DNA from: Nannocystis punicea
GTDB lineage: Bacteria; Myxococcota_A; Polyangia; Nannocystales; Nannocystaceae
Reading direction: 5' to 3'
Assembly (NCBI RefSeq): GCF_026965555.1
Contig: NZ_CP114040.1
Span: 3,162,001-3,226,000 of the forward strand
Length of the DNA: 64,000 bases
In this document: positions 54,068-63,929 of the stretch, piece by piece
How positions within the stretch are numbered: position 1 is the stretch's first letter
Layout of the letters: each line of letters begins with the position of its first letter
Notes under the pieces: generated by a model
Told to the model about the DNA's origin: nothing
The model's input: the letters and a program-made list of their open reading frames with translations, nothing else
Database searches by the model: none
Program-made: the position numbers and the translations under genes

Positions 54068-57000
54068 TCACGCCGGGGGCCTCGTTCGCCGCAGGAGCTG
54101 CATCGCCACAGCTTCCGCCGGCTCCCTGCGGATCAAGGCGACCTCCAGCAGCTCGAGGTTCCCCCTTCGCTCGAGTGCAGCGACCAGTTCGTCGCAGACC
54201 GCCCTGAACGTCGCAGCAGCCCCTGGTAGCTCCGCCGAGACCTCGGCGCCGAACTCGCGCAGCACGAAGGGTCGGAGCGCCTCCTGGTCAGTCAGGAACT
54301 GATCCCGCACAAGCTCGGCGAGGCCACGCACGCGCGACCACCGGTCGCCGCCGACTGTCGGCGTGTCCTCGTCGGCCCAGCACGCGACCGCATGGCGGCG
54401 CCAGCATGGGACGACCTCTGCCTCGCCGATTCCGACGGCCGAGAGCAGAGCCAGCGCCAGCACGCTCGTCGGATCGTCGTCGAGGCGGCGCAGAAGCGTC
54501 GGCACGTCCTCAGGCCGCGGCCCGCCGAGCTCACCGAGCAGCTCGGTCGCGTGATATTCGATGGACTCGTCCCAGAAGGCCGCTTCGAGGAACGCGCGAC
54601 GGACCTGCTCCTTATCGACCGTACCGGCGAAGCCGAGAACCATCTGTCGAACCTCGACGTCGGTGTCGTCGCTGTAGATCTCATCGCCGCCGCCAGTGAT
54701 TTGCCACGGGACCACGCTGTCCTGCGGCGCGTGCAGAAGTGCGCCGAACACCAGCAACGCGTGCTCGGGGTGCCGGCCGTGGCGCGCGAACAGGCGGATC
54801 GCCCCTCGATCGCCGAGCAGCATCCGCGCGATCACACGGGCCTGCGCCCGATCCCCGTGGCGCACGACCATTCGATAGCACGGTCCTCGCCAGCGCTCGA
54901 GGTCGTGCGGGAAGGGCCGCGGAAAAGGTGGCCGGTCGGCGTCGTCCACAGCTTCGAGACCGGATCTTCCGGCCGCCCAGGCGGCCTGTCGCCGCTGGTC
55001 GTACCGCCGATCGGACTGCTCCCAGGCATCCGCACGCGCCTGCAGAGCTCTCGCAGCGGGAGGCGGGCAGTGGAGCAACGAGTACATCCAATCCGCTTCT
55101 TGAGGGCCGCCGAGTTCGGCCGCCGCGGAGAGCGCCGCGACGAGGATGTTGTCGCCCTCTGTGGTCTCCGCGATGTGTCGCAGCAACGGCAAGCTCTTCG
55201 CGTCCCCGAGCCGACCGATCAGCTCGAGTGCGGCGCAGGCGACGGATCCGTCCGGAAGAGCCTGCATCCATCGCGCACCCCAGCGCCTGGCATCGTCCGC
55301 GTCGCCGACGACACTGAGCAGGTGCAGTGCGGTCGTCGTCCGCTCAGGATCTGCATCCTCCATCCCGCGCGCCCAAATGGCGGCCCGCTGGCGCTCGGCC
55401 ACCGTCGCCGACTTCAGAAGGTTCCCCCGGTGCGCCTCGACGAACGACAAGGCGTGCTTTACAACCCACTCGGGCGCGTCGCTGCGGATCAGTCGGAGCA
55501 AGCTCTCGAGGCCTCCGAGGGCGCCGAGCAGGCCGGGCCACACCGGCGCGACCGGCCGCTCATAGGGCCGCTCGGGCGGCTTCGGGGGCGTGAAGAGGCC
55601 GGCGCGAAGGGCGGCGGCCAGGCGGTCCGCGGCCTCGCTCGCTAGATCGGTGCCGAGGAGCAGCCGCGCGGCCCGAATGCAAGCGAGCTCGCCGTACGAG
55701 AAGCCGGCGAGCAGATCCGGCGCGCGGGGCTCGTCCGCGAGCAAGTGGAGGGCCCAGTATCCACGCAGCGGGTGCCTCAGATCGGCGATCACCGTGCTCC
55801 GGTGTACGTCCGGCCGATACAGCCGCCTGATCGCGGCGATCGCAGCCCGGCGTAGCTCGGCGTTCTCTGCCGCCGCCTGGCCAGCGAGCTCGTGGATGTA
55901 CTCTGGGCCCTCCTCGGTGGCGAACCCCGGCATGTCCTGGAAGTTCTGCCAGCGGAGCGTTGCCCGCCCGAGGACCTCCCAAAGCGCGTCGAAGTGTGTG
56001 TACTCGCCGAGCTCCTTTGGAGTGATCGGGTCGACGAGCTCATCGCCCGGCGCTGCAGCATCAGCCACGAATGTCATGGCGACATCGGCGACGTCGGGTG
56101 CGATGGCACGCACCTTCGTGGGGGCGCGCGGACGGGATAAATCGTCATTGTGACGCCGACGCGCGAGGTATCGCGCGGCGAGCTGGGCAACCTCGGGATC
56201 GGGATCGACGGCCGCGCGGGTCATCCACGCCAGCGCCCTGTCCTCTTGCCGCCACGCGATGAAAGGCAAGCGCGCGGCCGCCCAGCGGCGCTGGACCACA
56301 GAGCCGCTGACGAGCACGTCCGCGACGACCGGCAGCATGCGAGCGTCGCCGATCTCGTCGAGCACCACGCGGGCGGCTGCCGCCACGGACTCGCGCTCGA
56401 GCGCCGCCAGCAGCGCCTGGACCTGCGGGTCCGTCACGACAGCCTCTCCCGCCCGACGCACGAGCGCCCGATATGCCCGCTCGCTGTGCGCCTGCACGGC
56501 GGCGTCGTGCGCGGGCAGCGACGGCACCGGCGGACGCTCGTCGTCCGAGGGTCGTGCGGGCGTGGTCGAAAGGATGGCCAGCCACAGGTCGAGTGGGAGG
56601 TCCGGCGTATCGATGGTGAAGTACTCCCATGCCAGTCGCCGCTCGCTCTCCTCGAGCGAGCAGAGCGAGGACAACAGGCGCTCCTTTGGCGCCTGGATGC
56701 CGCCGTCGATGATGCGCCGCCAGGCTTCGACACGCACCGGCAGGAACGGATCACCGAGCGCTGCGCACAGGATGTTCGCCGTCTCCGCGCCCTTCGCGTC
56801 CACGTTCGAGCGCGAGAGAATGGCCCGCCACCGGGCCGGACCGCAGGCGTCGTGGAGGAAGCTCGCGTACAGATGCTGAACCTCCTCGGAGGCGACGTAC
56901 GCCGCACCGAGCAGGCCCGCCGTCCACGCCCACTCCCACAGGCTGAGCCAGTGCTCTGACGACAGGCCGCGTAGGCGGCCGTGGATCGAGACGGATGTCG

Positions 57001-59218
57001 GGGAGTCGCCCGGTGCCCGGTAGGAGAATGAGAGCGCGCTCAACTGGTGACGCAGCAGCGCTTCCTTCCGCTGCTCAGGACTACCGTGGCGGCGGACAGC
57101 GAGCAGAATGACGTCGGCACCGGCCCTGTGCTCATCCAGATCGGCGAGCCGCTCGAGCGCTCGATGCAAGGGGGCACCGTGCAGCCACGCGACCCGGGCT
57201 CGCTCGGCCAGTGGCCCCTCACGCGTCAGCAGCGGCTGCAGTTCCTCGGCCCAGGGACCGCGCTCGCGCTCTCCGAGCAGCTCCAGACCGTCGGTGAGGC
57301 GAAGGAGCTGCGGCGCCGAGAGCTCGGGCTCAAGGTGGCGGAACAGGAACTCCGCCCACGAGGCCATCGCACTGCGGTGAATGTCGCGGTCGGTGTACCG
57401 CGGCACCTCGAACACGTCCTCGCCGGCGATCCACGCCTGGATGTCGGGGTGACTGGCGGCGTACAGCCGCGCACGCTCGCGCCGAAGCCCGACAGCGTGC
57501 CGCAGGATGGCCGCGCGCACGTCGTCTTCGACATGCACGCGGCCGGGAAGAACATGTCCTGGCAGACAGGTCAGTAGCCTCAATCGCCGGCTCAGCGCTC
57601 GCACGATGAGGTCGATCGGCACGGACCCTGGCTCGCGCTCGAGCAAAATCCTGACAGCGAGAGAGGCGGCCGTCAGCGGTTGCTCTGGGTGGCTGAGCAG
57701 ATGGCCAAGCACGTCGGAGACGTCCCGGCGGAGCGCGCTCAGGTGTAGCAATACCTCCTGCACGCCGGGGTCCGGCAGGCGGGCCAGCAGGGCGAGCGGC
57801 ACTGGCTGTTCTGACCCGTCCGCCAGATAGTGCGCGGCGCAGAACTCGACGAAGCTCTTGTGCGTGAATTCCCACGCGTCCGGGCCGACGCGTTGCACGA
57901 AACTCCCGGCCTCGAGCAACGCGTGCAGGTTGTCCGCCTCCTCGTCGCCGAGCTGGCCGGAGCGCTCGAGCGCTCCGAGGTCCTCGCTCGTGAGGGTCGT
58001 GCGGCCGCGGAGGAGCATGCGCCAGGCCAGCGCACCGAGCATCGGCAGTCCCTTGCGCTCGCACCAGCGGCGGACCGAGGGCGAGATCCGTCCGCTCTGC
58101 TCGGCGGCGTGAAGCATATGATGGATGGCGTTGCGCAACAGCCGGGCGCGCGCGTCCGTCGGCCGGGTTCCGGGGAGCGCGAGTAAACCGACCCCGAGCG
58201 GCGTGCGACAAAGGTCTGTCTGCATCACCGTCCACGGCATGATCTCGTGCCCTACCGAGCGCGGCCACTGCGTCTCGCGGGGCGGGATGAGCTCCTCCCG
58301 GCCCTCCAGCTTCAGCAACGCATCGACGTGACGACGGTCGAGATCGTCGACCTCGCAGGCTGCGAAGTCCGATGGCGTGTTCGCCAGATGACGGGTCGTC
58401 GCTACCACCGGACCCGGCCAAGCGCGCAGCTGCGTCAGCAGTTCTTCTCGCGCGAGAGCGCCGAGTTCGTCGAGTCCGTCGACGAGCAGCCACACCGACC
58501 CTCGCAGGCCAGGGGTCGTGAGCGCGCCGACCACCTCGTCGCGGCCGACGTCCGCGAGCGGAGCCCCGATCGCCGAGTACAAGTCGGCGCCTTCGCGCAC
58601 CCGTCGAGCGTCGAGACGAACGGCCGGCCCGTACCAGCGTTGCTCGCCCGCCACCAGGTCGTGGTGCAGCTTGCGCAGGAGCATCGACTTGCCCGAGCCG
58701 GGACGGCCAAGGACCAGCAGCCGGCGCGCCGCGAGGACGCGCTCGACGATCCAGGAGTTCGTGCTCCCTCGCGAGTAGACGGAGCGCTGCTCCAGCGGCC
58801 CGTGGACCGCGAGCTCGACAATCTCCTCGGCCGAGCGAATCCGTCCTCTAAAATCGGTGACGCTCGCCGCTGATCGCCGGATCTTGTCGAAGAAGCCCGT
58901 CGCAGGCTCTCCGAGGTCGACGATCCCCTGCATGACGAACAGATGGGTCCGGCTCCGCACCGGAATGATGTGTCGCCATGGCTCATGGGGCAGCCAGGGG
59001 AGCGGCCGCCCACGCTCGTCGTCCGCCCGACGAACCGCGACGAGCGCCGGATCGTCGTTCGCCACCAGAAACCGCGGCGCATCCCGCCAGCCCGCACCCG
59101 CGAGTCGCGCCGCGAGCTGCTCCAGGGTGTCGTCGCGCGGCCTGGCGACGCCGTCGGCGGCGAAGTCTGCGAGCAGGAAGACGCCCGGTAGGATCTCCGC
59201 GATCGGGCTCGAGTCCAC
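54068..59218 (-). CDS. STAND/NACHT NTPase with long HEAT-like C-terminus
   Basis: 1716 residues from ATG 59218, 13 bases after the EAD-like gene. Residues 1-130 are an N-terminal domain I do not recognise (LPGVFLLADFAADGVARPRD, then HEPWRHIIPVRSRTHLFVMQ). The NACHT-type NTPase has Walker A GRPGSGKS (171-178) and Walker B VWLLVDGLDEL (242-252), followed by VVATTRHLANTPSDF (sensor region) and a winged-helix-like VGPDAWEFTHKSFVEFCAAH (about 460). From about residue 500 to the end there are some 1200 residues of repeated helix pairs (for example REVDAILRH-like and LAARYLARRR blocks) resembling HEAT/armadillo repeats. Such NLR-like NTPases sense phage components and trigger an effector. An in-frame repeat copy (57552-57572) lies in the helical part. 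No effector domain was recognised in this protein itself. Confidence 0.8.
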   Translation of the reverse strand: MDSSPIAEILPGVFLLADFAADGVARPRDDTLEQLAARLAGAGWRDAPRFLVANDDPALVAVRRADDERGRPLPWLPHEPWRHIIPVRSRTHLFVMQGIVDLGEPATGFFDKIRRSAASVTDFRGRIRSAEEIVELAVHGPLEQRSVYSRGSTNSWIVERVLAARRLLVLGRPGSGKSMLLRKLHHDLVAGEQRWYGPAVRLDARRVREGADLYSAIGAPLADVGRDEVVGALTTPGLRGSVWLLVDGLDELGALAREELLTQLRAWPGPVVATTRHLANTPSDFAACEVDDLDRRHVDALLKLEGREELIPPRETQWPRSVGHEIMPWTVMQTDLCRTPLGVGLLALPGTRPTDARARLLRNAIHHMLHAAEQSGRISPSVRRWCERKGLPMLGALAWRMLLRGRTTLTSEDLGALERSGQLGDEEADNLHALLEAGSFVQRVGPDAWEFTHKSFVEFCAAHYLADGSEQPVPLALLARLPDPGVQEVLLHLSALRRDVSDVLGHLLSHPEQPLTAASLAVRILLEREPGSVPIDLIVRALSRRLRLLTCLPGHVLPGRVHVEDDVRAAILRHAVGLRRERARLYAASHPDIQAWIAGEDVFEVPRYTDRDIHRSAMASWAEFLFRHLEPELSAPQLLRLTDGLELLGERERGPWAEELQPLLTREGPLAERARVAWLHGAPLHRALERLADLDEHRAGADVILLAVRRHGSPEQRKEALLRHQLSALSFSYRAPGDSPTSVSIHGRLRGLSSEHWLSLWEWAWTAGLLGAAYVASEEVQHLYASFLHDACGPARWRAILSRSNVDAKGAETANILCAALGDPFLPVRVEAWRRIIDGGIQAPKERLLSSLCSLEESERRLAWEYFTIDTPDLPLDLWLAILSTTPARPSDDERPPVPSLPAHDAAVQAHSERAYRALVRRAGEAVVTDPQVQALLAALERESVAAAARVVLDEIGDARMLPVVADVLVSGSVVQRRWAAARLPFIAWRQEDRALAWMTRAAVDPDPEVAQLAARYLARRRHNDDLSRPRAPTKVRAIAPDVADVAMTFVADAAAPGDELVDPITPKELGEYTHFDALWEVLGRATLRWQNFQDMPGFATEEGPEYIHELAGQAAAENAELRRAAIAAIRRLYRPDVHRSTVIADLRHPLRGYWALHLLADEPRAPDLLAGFSYGELACIRAARLLLGTDLASEAADRLAAALRAGLFTPPKPPERPYERPVAPVWPGLLGALGGLESLLRLIRSDAPEWVVKHALSFVEAHRGNLLKSATVAERQRAAIWARGMEDADPERTTTALHLLSVVGDADDARRWGARWMQALPDGSVACAALELIGRLGDAKSLPLLRHIAETTEGDNILVAALSAAAELGGPQEADWMYSLLHCPPPAARALQARADAWEQSDRRYDQRRQAAWAAGRSGLEAVDDADRPPFPRPFPHDLERWRGPCYRMVVRHGDRAQARVIARMLLGDRGAIRLFARHGRHPEHALLVFGALLHAPQDSVVPWQITGGGDEIYSDDTDVEVRQMVLGFAGTVDKEQVRRAFLEAAFWDESIEYHATELLGELGGPRPEDVPTLLRRLDDDPTSVLALALLSAVGIGEAEVVPCWRRHAVACWADEDTPTVGGDRWSRVRGLAELVRDQFLTDQEALRPFVLREFGAEVSAELPGAAATFRAVCDELVAALERRGNLELLEVALIRREPAEAVAMQLLRRTRPPA
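57552..57572. repeat. In-frame palindromic repeat in the STAND NTPase
   Basis: ACATGTCC-TGGC-AGACAGGTC, encoding LTCLPGHVLPG between helices. Confidence 0.6.
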
Positions 59219-59231
59219 GGAACCACCCCTT

Positions 59232-60585
59232 TCAACTCTCCATCACTTCTGTCCGAAGATGGGTGAGGACAGGTGTCTCGAGGATTGTTCCCGAGATACC
59301 GAACATGCCGAGCAGACGGTCGATGGCGGCGTCTCCGGCGGGGGTCCGGGCGAGACGCTCCAAGATGATCGCTGCCGGCCGATGCAACCCGGCTTCCGTG
59401 TGGATGGTCCGAGAGGCGATCTCGTGCCGCTGAGAACCGAAGGTCTCACTGGTCTTTTTCACGCCGGCGAGCATCGACTCGCACTCGAGGACATATTCGC
59501 GGTTGCCGAGGTCGAGCGCCCTTTGAAACTGCCCGAGCCATCGCCGCAACGGGCGGTACTCCTCGCGCATTTGAAGCGCCGCGAGTACGAGGTCCTCGGG
59601 GGTCCTGGCGTTTTCGATGATCTCGACGAGCAGCGGGGGCACGACGAAGCGCAGGAGCCGCGTCGCCGTGTCCTCCAGCGCCGCCAGGTAGCGCCCGCGG
59701 ACCGCGTCGATCATGGCGAAGGTCCTCGCTACGGCATCCCCGTCCGGCCTCACGAGCCCGCTCTGGGCGAGAAAGCGGCGCCGTACAGGATGACCCACAT
59801 AGGTGACGTTCAACACGGCGCTACGGGCGAGATAGCCGACGGAGCCCCACAGGACCTGCGATCCGTAGGCGCTCGCGGCTTCCCCGTTCGCTCTCATCGC
59901 AGCGATGTTCTCCTTGTGCCAGCGCTGAAGTGCAGGGACATGAAAGATCTCTTTGTAGTACCGCGAGCGAACCTGCGGCAGGCCGTCAGGCTCCGGAATC
60001 GGACACAAGATCCCTCGAGCGTGGAGCCCGAGGACCGGCGAGGACTCGCCGGTCCACGCCTCGACGTGTTTTTGCTCGACCAGCATGCGATCGCGCAACA
60101 CGATCGCTCCGAGCACGGTAAGCAACGATTCGAGCGCGATGCCACACCAACCTGCGGTGCTCCACTTCAATTCTTCCTGACCGACGGCGACCAGCCCCCA
60201 CACGTCTTCTCGCGGGGCCCTGCGAGAAGAGCTCCGCGATGTCTTGGTAGATCCAATTGTCGGTGAGCATATCGAACCCGACCGGCATTTCGATATGCAT
60301 CGGGAGCTTCAGGGCGCGGCGGATATCGTTGACTGCGCTCGACTCGTGCGGGAGGGCTCGTTCGAGGGCATCGAGCAGCGGCGGATCGACGAGCCCTCTC
60401 CGGACGAGCGCGGGGACCACGAGCGCGGCGTAGTCCATCGCGCTTCCTGTCGGCGTGGGCAGCTCAGGGCCCAGGCTATGGTCCCCCAAGACCCGGAGGA
60501 GGAGCCCGTGAACCCAGTGCGGGTTAGGCGCATTCCTGCCCAGGAATTCGACAAGGAGCCTTTCGCTGCCAGGTTCGCGCATCAC
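59232..60585 (-). pseudogene. EAD-like domain protein, partner of STAND NTPase, frameshifted
   Basis: Two frames join into one protein of about 450 residues. The 5' frame (from GTG 60585/ATG 60582) gives an N-terminal domain of about 95 residues: ERLLVEFLGRNAPNPHWVHG, YAALVVPALVRRGLVDPPLL and DALERALPHESSAVNDIRRA, the helical pattern of effector-associated (EAD, death-like) domains. The frame then fails near 60222. Removing one G from GGG restores SQAPREDVWGLVAVGQEELK and the second frame continues to 59232 with a possible membrane helix (CGIALESLLTVLGAIVL) and an unrecognised helical domain. The downstream STAND gene starts 13 bases later. EADs couple STAND NTPases to effectors by like-with-like contacts, so this protein is a plausible effector or adaptor. 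The frameshift may be real or an assembly error. Confidence 0.55.
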
Positions 60586-61292
60586 CAGTGCAGTGCCTCA
60601 ACCAGGAAATTCGATCAAGTCGGGAGCGCACGTCATCCGGAAGAAGGCGCCCCGCGACCTCGGAGGCCGACTTCGAGTTCAAGATCTTCGGTGGGGAGGA
60701 CGAGGCGCGGGGCGTCAACCAACGGGCCCGGCGCCGCCGGCGCCGGCCGCGTGCGCGCCCGTTCGCCCGCGTGTGCGCCCAACATGCCGAGGCCGCCCAC
60801 GGCGTGGCTCCCTCGCCGACGACCCCGACAAGGCGCCATGCGCCCCGCGCTGGGGTTCAAGATGGGGGCGGGGATCGCGCCCGCGGTCGCGTATGCCGTG
60901 AGCGCCTGGTTTTATTGAGCGGCATCCGCCCGGCTATCAAGCACGCGGCCGCACCGTTGGGCCACCTGCGGGTGGCCCCCGTATCGTTCGTAGCCCATAC
61001 GGGCCGCGACTTCCGGCGTATTCGTTCGCCGCGACAAGGCGGACTGATCACATTCCTGGTCGGCGTACTCGAACGCGACCCGGCGGGTATCGGCTCAACG
61101 TGAATGAAGCCAATGAAGTTGCTCGACCACCAGGCCTTTGTCGGGCAGGCGATTCTGCGCGCGAAGTCTCGCACGCTGAGTCCCGGCGCGTGCGGGACGC
61201 TCAGCGTCCGGCTCCGCGGAGCGACTTCGAGGTCCGAGTCCTTAGCGAGAAGCAGCGATGTGCATGGCTCCTGGCACGGGAGAGTGGTTCGC
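60586..61292. other. 707-base region without a confident gene
   Basis: Short reading frames on both strands lack start context, motifs or consistent codon bias. A + strand 24-codon frame at 60838-60918 ends in a hydrophobic segment (AVAYAVSAWFY) but is too short to call. Base composition is intermediate between the low-GC and high-GC parts of the window. Confidence 0.4.
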
Positions 61293-61766
61293 TCATTGAC
61301 CACATCTCGGGGGCGTACCTCCGCCACATTCACAGGCGCAATCTCTCGCTTCGGGCCCGTCGGGCACGGCGGTTTGCCCCTTGCCACGGCAATCACAATA
61401 GCAGGCGCCAGGAACAACCTTACAGCCTGGGCGAGCTTCACATGTGCGGCGCGCGGCGCTGTCCGGCACCTCGAGCTCGGCCTGATCAATGCCTTGCTCG
61501 CAGGGGAGCTCGGCCTTCCGGCAGCGATACTCCCGGGACGGACCCACCGTCGCTCGCTCGAGGGTGCATTCGGTCGAGGCCATGCACTGGGCGCGGGTCA
61601 GGCCCGCGCAGTCCGAGCTTCGCGCAGTGGATATTTCGGGCGGGCTCTCGCGTCCGGGAGCGGCCGCAGCGCCCCCGTGCGCCGCCCCGCTGGGCGCGCC
61701 GGGATGCCCGCCGCAGGGCTCGAGCAGGAGCAGAGACGACAGCACGGCGCGGGTCCAGGTCCACAT
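61293..61766 (-). CDS. Cys-rich secreted or lipid-anchored protein
   Basis: 157 residues from ATG 61766. Signal TWTRAVLSSLLLLEPC (possible lipobox, Cys about residue 18), an Ala/Gly/Pro-rich linker, then about ten cysteines in two modules: DCAGLTRAQCMASTECTLER and TCEARPGCKVVPGACYCDCR, ending ECGGGTPPRCG. The spacing suggests disulfide-stabilised small domains. Unknown function; chosen over the longer antisense frame because of the signal and ordered Cys pattern. Confidence 0.6.
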   Translation of the reverse strand: MWTWTRAVLSSLLLLEPCGGHPGAPSGAAHGGAAAAPGRESPPEISTARSSDCAGLTRAQCMASTECTLERATVGPSREYRCRKAELPCEQGIDQAELEVPDSAARRTCEARPGCKVVPGACYCDCRGKGQTAVPDGPEARDCACECGGGTPPRCGQ

Positions 61767-62273
61767 GAGTAACTCCCATCATGCCTCAATCCGCAGGTTG
61801 GCGCTCGCTCGGGCGTCGCCGCGGAGCCTGTCGTCGGCCGTTGCAAGCGCGGCCGGAGCACCCGGCGCTGCGAGCCGCTGAGCCAAGACCCGGGCCAACG
61901 CGCGACTGCTGAACGGGGCGCCAGCTGGATGCGCGGCGGCAACGACATCCGCAGCGCCCGATGTTCGACAGCGCCGATGGGCGCATCGCCGGTCCTGCGA
62001 CCTGCGGCTCGGAACTGACCCCTCGGCGATGTCTGAAGCTACTTCACCTGGCGAATGCGCGGCGATGCGATCACGATTTCGCCCATGGGCTCTCCTGGGC
62101 GTACAGGGCCCGACGAGGCCGCACGGAGGCGGCCTCATCTCAGGAGCACGAGGCGCTGCACGAGCCAGAGCCTCGTGCTCGTCCCGAGCCCGGATCTGGT
62201 CGTGTCCCGTTCCGGCGGGATCGGGCTGGTTGGACGCGCCGCGCCGGTCGGCCGCAGCCGTCGCGCAAGCGCC
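61767..62273. other. 507-base region without a confident gene
   Basis: One minus-strand frame (61779-62138) ends SSRALARVLAQRLAAPGAPA, mildly protein-like, but its start and function are unclear. Nothing else is supported. Confidence 0.35.
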
Positions 62274-63929
62274 TCACTGCGGGACGAGCACGCTGACGCT
62301 GTAGGCCGGCATCTCGTAGCGGAAGGCGTTGGTGGCGGCGGGGGTGAGCGCTGGTCCGGAGACCAGCTCGGGCTCGGGGCCGGTGAGCTGCCAGACGGCG
62401 ACGCTCGAGTAGTCGGCGTAGGCGGCGAGGGTCACGGCGGCGGTCAGGGGGCCGCCGGTCTTGTTGATGGCGACGATGACGGTGCGCGCGGGGTCGGCGA
62501 CGTCGGTGCTGGCGTAGACGCTGGTGGCGGCGACGTCGGAGGTGACCGCATGGATCGAGGTGTCGCCGAACTTGCTGCCCTGGCCGTCGTAGCTGGTGAA
62601 GGCGCGGAGGGCGGCCCAGATCATGGATGTCTGCTCGGACAGGGCCCAGTAGGCCGCCAGGGTCACGCCCTCGCGGCCGAAGATGCCGAGCACGTCGGCC
62701 TGGGCGATGGCGCCGGAGATGTGGCCGCCGCCGCCGTAGTTGTACTCGGTGAAGCCGAGGCCGGTGCCGGGGTAGTGCTCGTCGATGCGCTCCTTGAGCC
62801 ACGGGATCAGGCGCACCGGGCCCTGCACGACGTCGTTGGCGATCCAGGTGTCCTCCTGGAAGCTGTCGTCCCACAGCGAGCGCGGGGCCTGCACGCGCGC
62901 CTCGACCGAGGCCGGCGAATTGTCGTCGCCGGTGATCCGCTGGCCGTTGGCGTAGACCTCGGTGTACCAGTGGAGGTCGAGGACGTCGACGAGGCGCTTG
63001 CCCGCCTGCGCCTCGGCCTCGGCCATCGCCTGCAAATAATAGGAGATGAACTCGCCCTGGGCGTCGGGGGCGTTCTGCAGGGTGGTGTAGCCGCTGTAGC
63101 CGTAGGAGACGAAGCCGGCGACGATCGCGTTGGCGGCGACGTCCTTGATGGCGCCGGCGAACTCGGTGTTCTTGTCGACGAGCTCGGCGTAACCGACCGG
63201 GTCGGGGTGGATCCGCTCGTGCGTGGACGACCAGAGGTCGGGCTCGTTGTCGAGGGAGAACAGGAGGCGCGCGCGCTCGCCGTGGAAGGCGTCGGGGAAT
63301 TGGGCCTGCAGCCAGGCGACGAACTCGTCCTGGTAGACGGCGTCGTCGTTCAGGTCGGGCTCGCTGTCGAAGGCGGCGTCCTTGCGGGCGATGGTCGGGT
63401 GGAAGCGCGTCTCGAGGTAATTGGGGGTCTGGTCGACGTCGCCGCCGCCGTCCTTGTCGGCGGCCACATAGCCGCAGATCGGGACGGTCACGAGCAGGTC
63501 GGCGCCGGCGTCGAGCACGTCGGCGGCGACGGCCCGCACGACCTCGCCGGGGATGTCGCCGTCGACGCCGAGCTGCGAGGCGAGGTAGTCGTCGTTCTGG
63601 TGCTGATAATCGGCGCCGGCGTTGCTGGCGTTATTCTCCCAGTTGTACGCGGTCATGCGATTGCCGCCCGCGCGCACCAGGGCGAGGCCGCGGTTGGTGG
63701 TGGCGAGGTCTTCGTATTGATTGGTGCCGTAGATCCACGGCGAGATCGGGTGGCGATCGGTGTCGGCGCGAATTTCAAAGGTGACGTCGCCGCTGCCGGG
63801 GTCGCCCGGCTCGACCAGGGAACCGGGGTCGGGCCCATCGCCCTCCGTCGCAGATTGGCTCCCCGCCGGGGTATAGAAGCACGCGGGCCCTGTCAGGGCG
63901 ACGATGATGGGTAGTCTGTTGTGCACCAT
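62274..63929 (-). CDS. GH44 family endoglucanase, secreted
   Basis: 551 residues from ATG 63929. N-terminal signal NRLPIIVALTGPAC (possible lipidation at Cys about 18), a short acidic linker, then GH44 landmarks: ISPWIYGTNQYEDLATTNRG, GGNRMTAYNWENNASNAGAD, LLFSLDNEPDLWSSTHERIH with the acid/base Glu, VLDLHWYTEVYANGQR, GLGFTEYNYGGGGHISG with the nucleophile Glu, and YWALSEQTSMIWAALRAFTS. The C-terminal beta domain ends SVSVLVPQ. It cleaves cellulose or xyloglucan outside the cell. A second cellulase (GH45) lies 12 kb to the left, so the organism has cellulolytic capacity. A repeat copy (62627-62643) lies in frame (LSEQTSM). Confidence 0.88.
   Translation of the reverse strand: MVHNRLPIIVALTGPACFYTPAGSQSATEGDGPDPGSLVEPGDPGSGDVTFEIRADTDRHPISPWIYGTNQYEDLATTNRGLALVRAGGNRMTAYNWENNASNAGADYQHQNDDYLASQLGVDGDIPGEVVRAVAADVLDAGADLLVTVPICGYVAADKDGGGDVDQTPNYLETRFHPTIARKDAAFDSEPDLNDDAVYQDEFVAWLQAQFPDAFHGERARLLFSLDNEPDLWSSTHERIHPDPVGYAELVDKNTEFAGAIKDVAANAIVAGFVSYGYSGYTTLQNAPDAQGEFISYYLQAMAEAEAQAGKRLVDVLDLHWYTEVYANGQRITGDDNSPASVEARVQAPRSLWDDSFQEDTWIANDVVQGPVRLIPWLKERIDEHYPGTGLGFTEYNYGGGGHISGAIAQADVLGIFGREGVTLAAYWALSEQTSMIWAALRAFTSYDGQGSKFGDTSIHAVTSDVAATSVYASTDVADPARTVIVAINKTGGPLTAAVTLAAYADYSSVAVWQLTGPEPELVSGPALTPAATNAFRYEMPAYSVSVLVPQ
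62627..62643. repeat. Repeat-like sequence in GH44 gene
   Basis: ATGTC-TGCTC-GGACAGG; in frame as LSEQTSM, a conserved-looking segment, so possibly coincidence. Confidence 0.3.

Noticed and set aside
61104..61772. Plus-strand 222-codon frame opposite the Cys-rich protein.
   Set aside because: No signal, motif or ordered composition, whereas the minus strand has a signal peptide and regular Cys spacing.
62055..63914. Plus-strand 619-codon Val/Gly-rich frame over the GH44 gene.
   Set aside because: Antisense artefact of codon bias; the minus strand encodes a full GH44 enzyme with both catalytic Glu.
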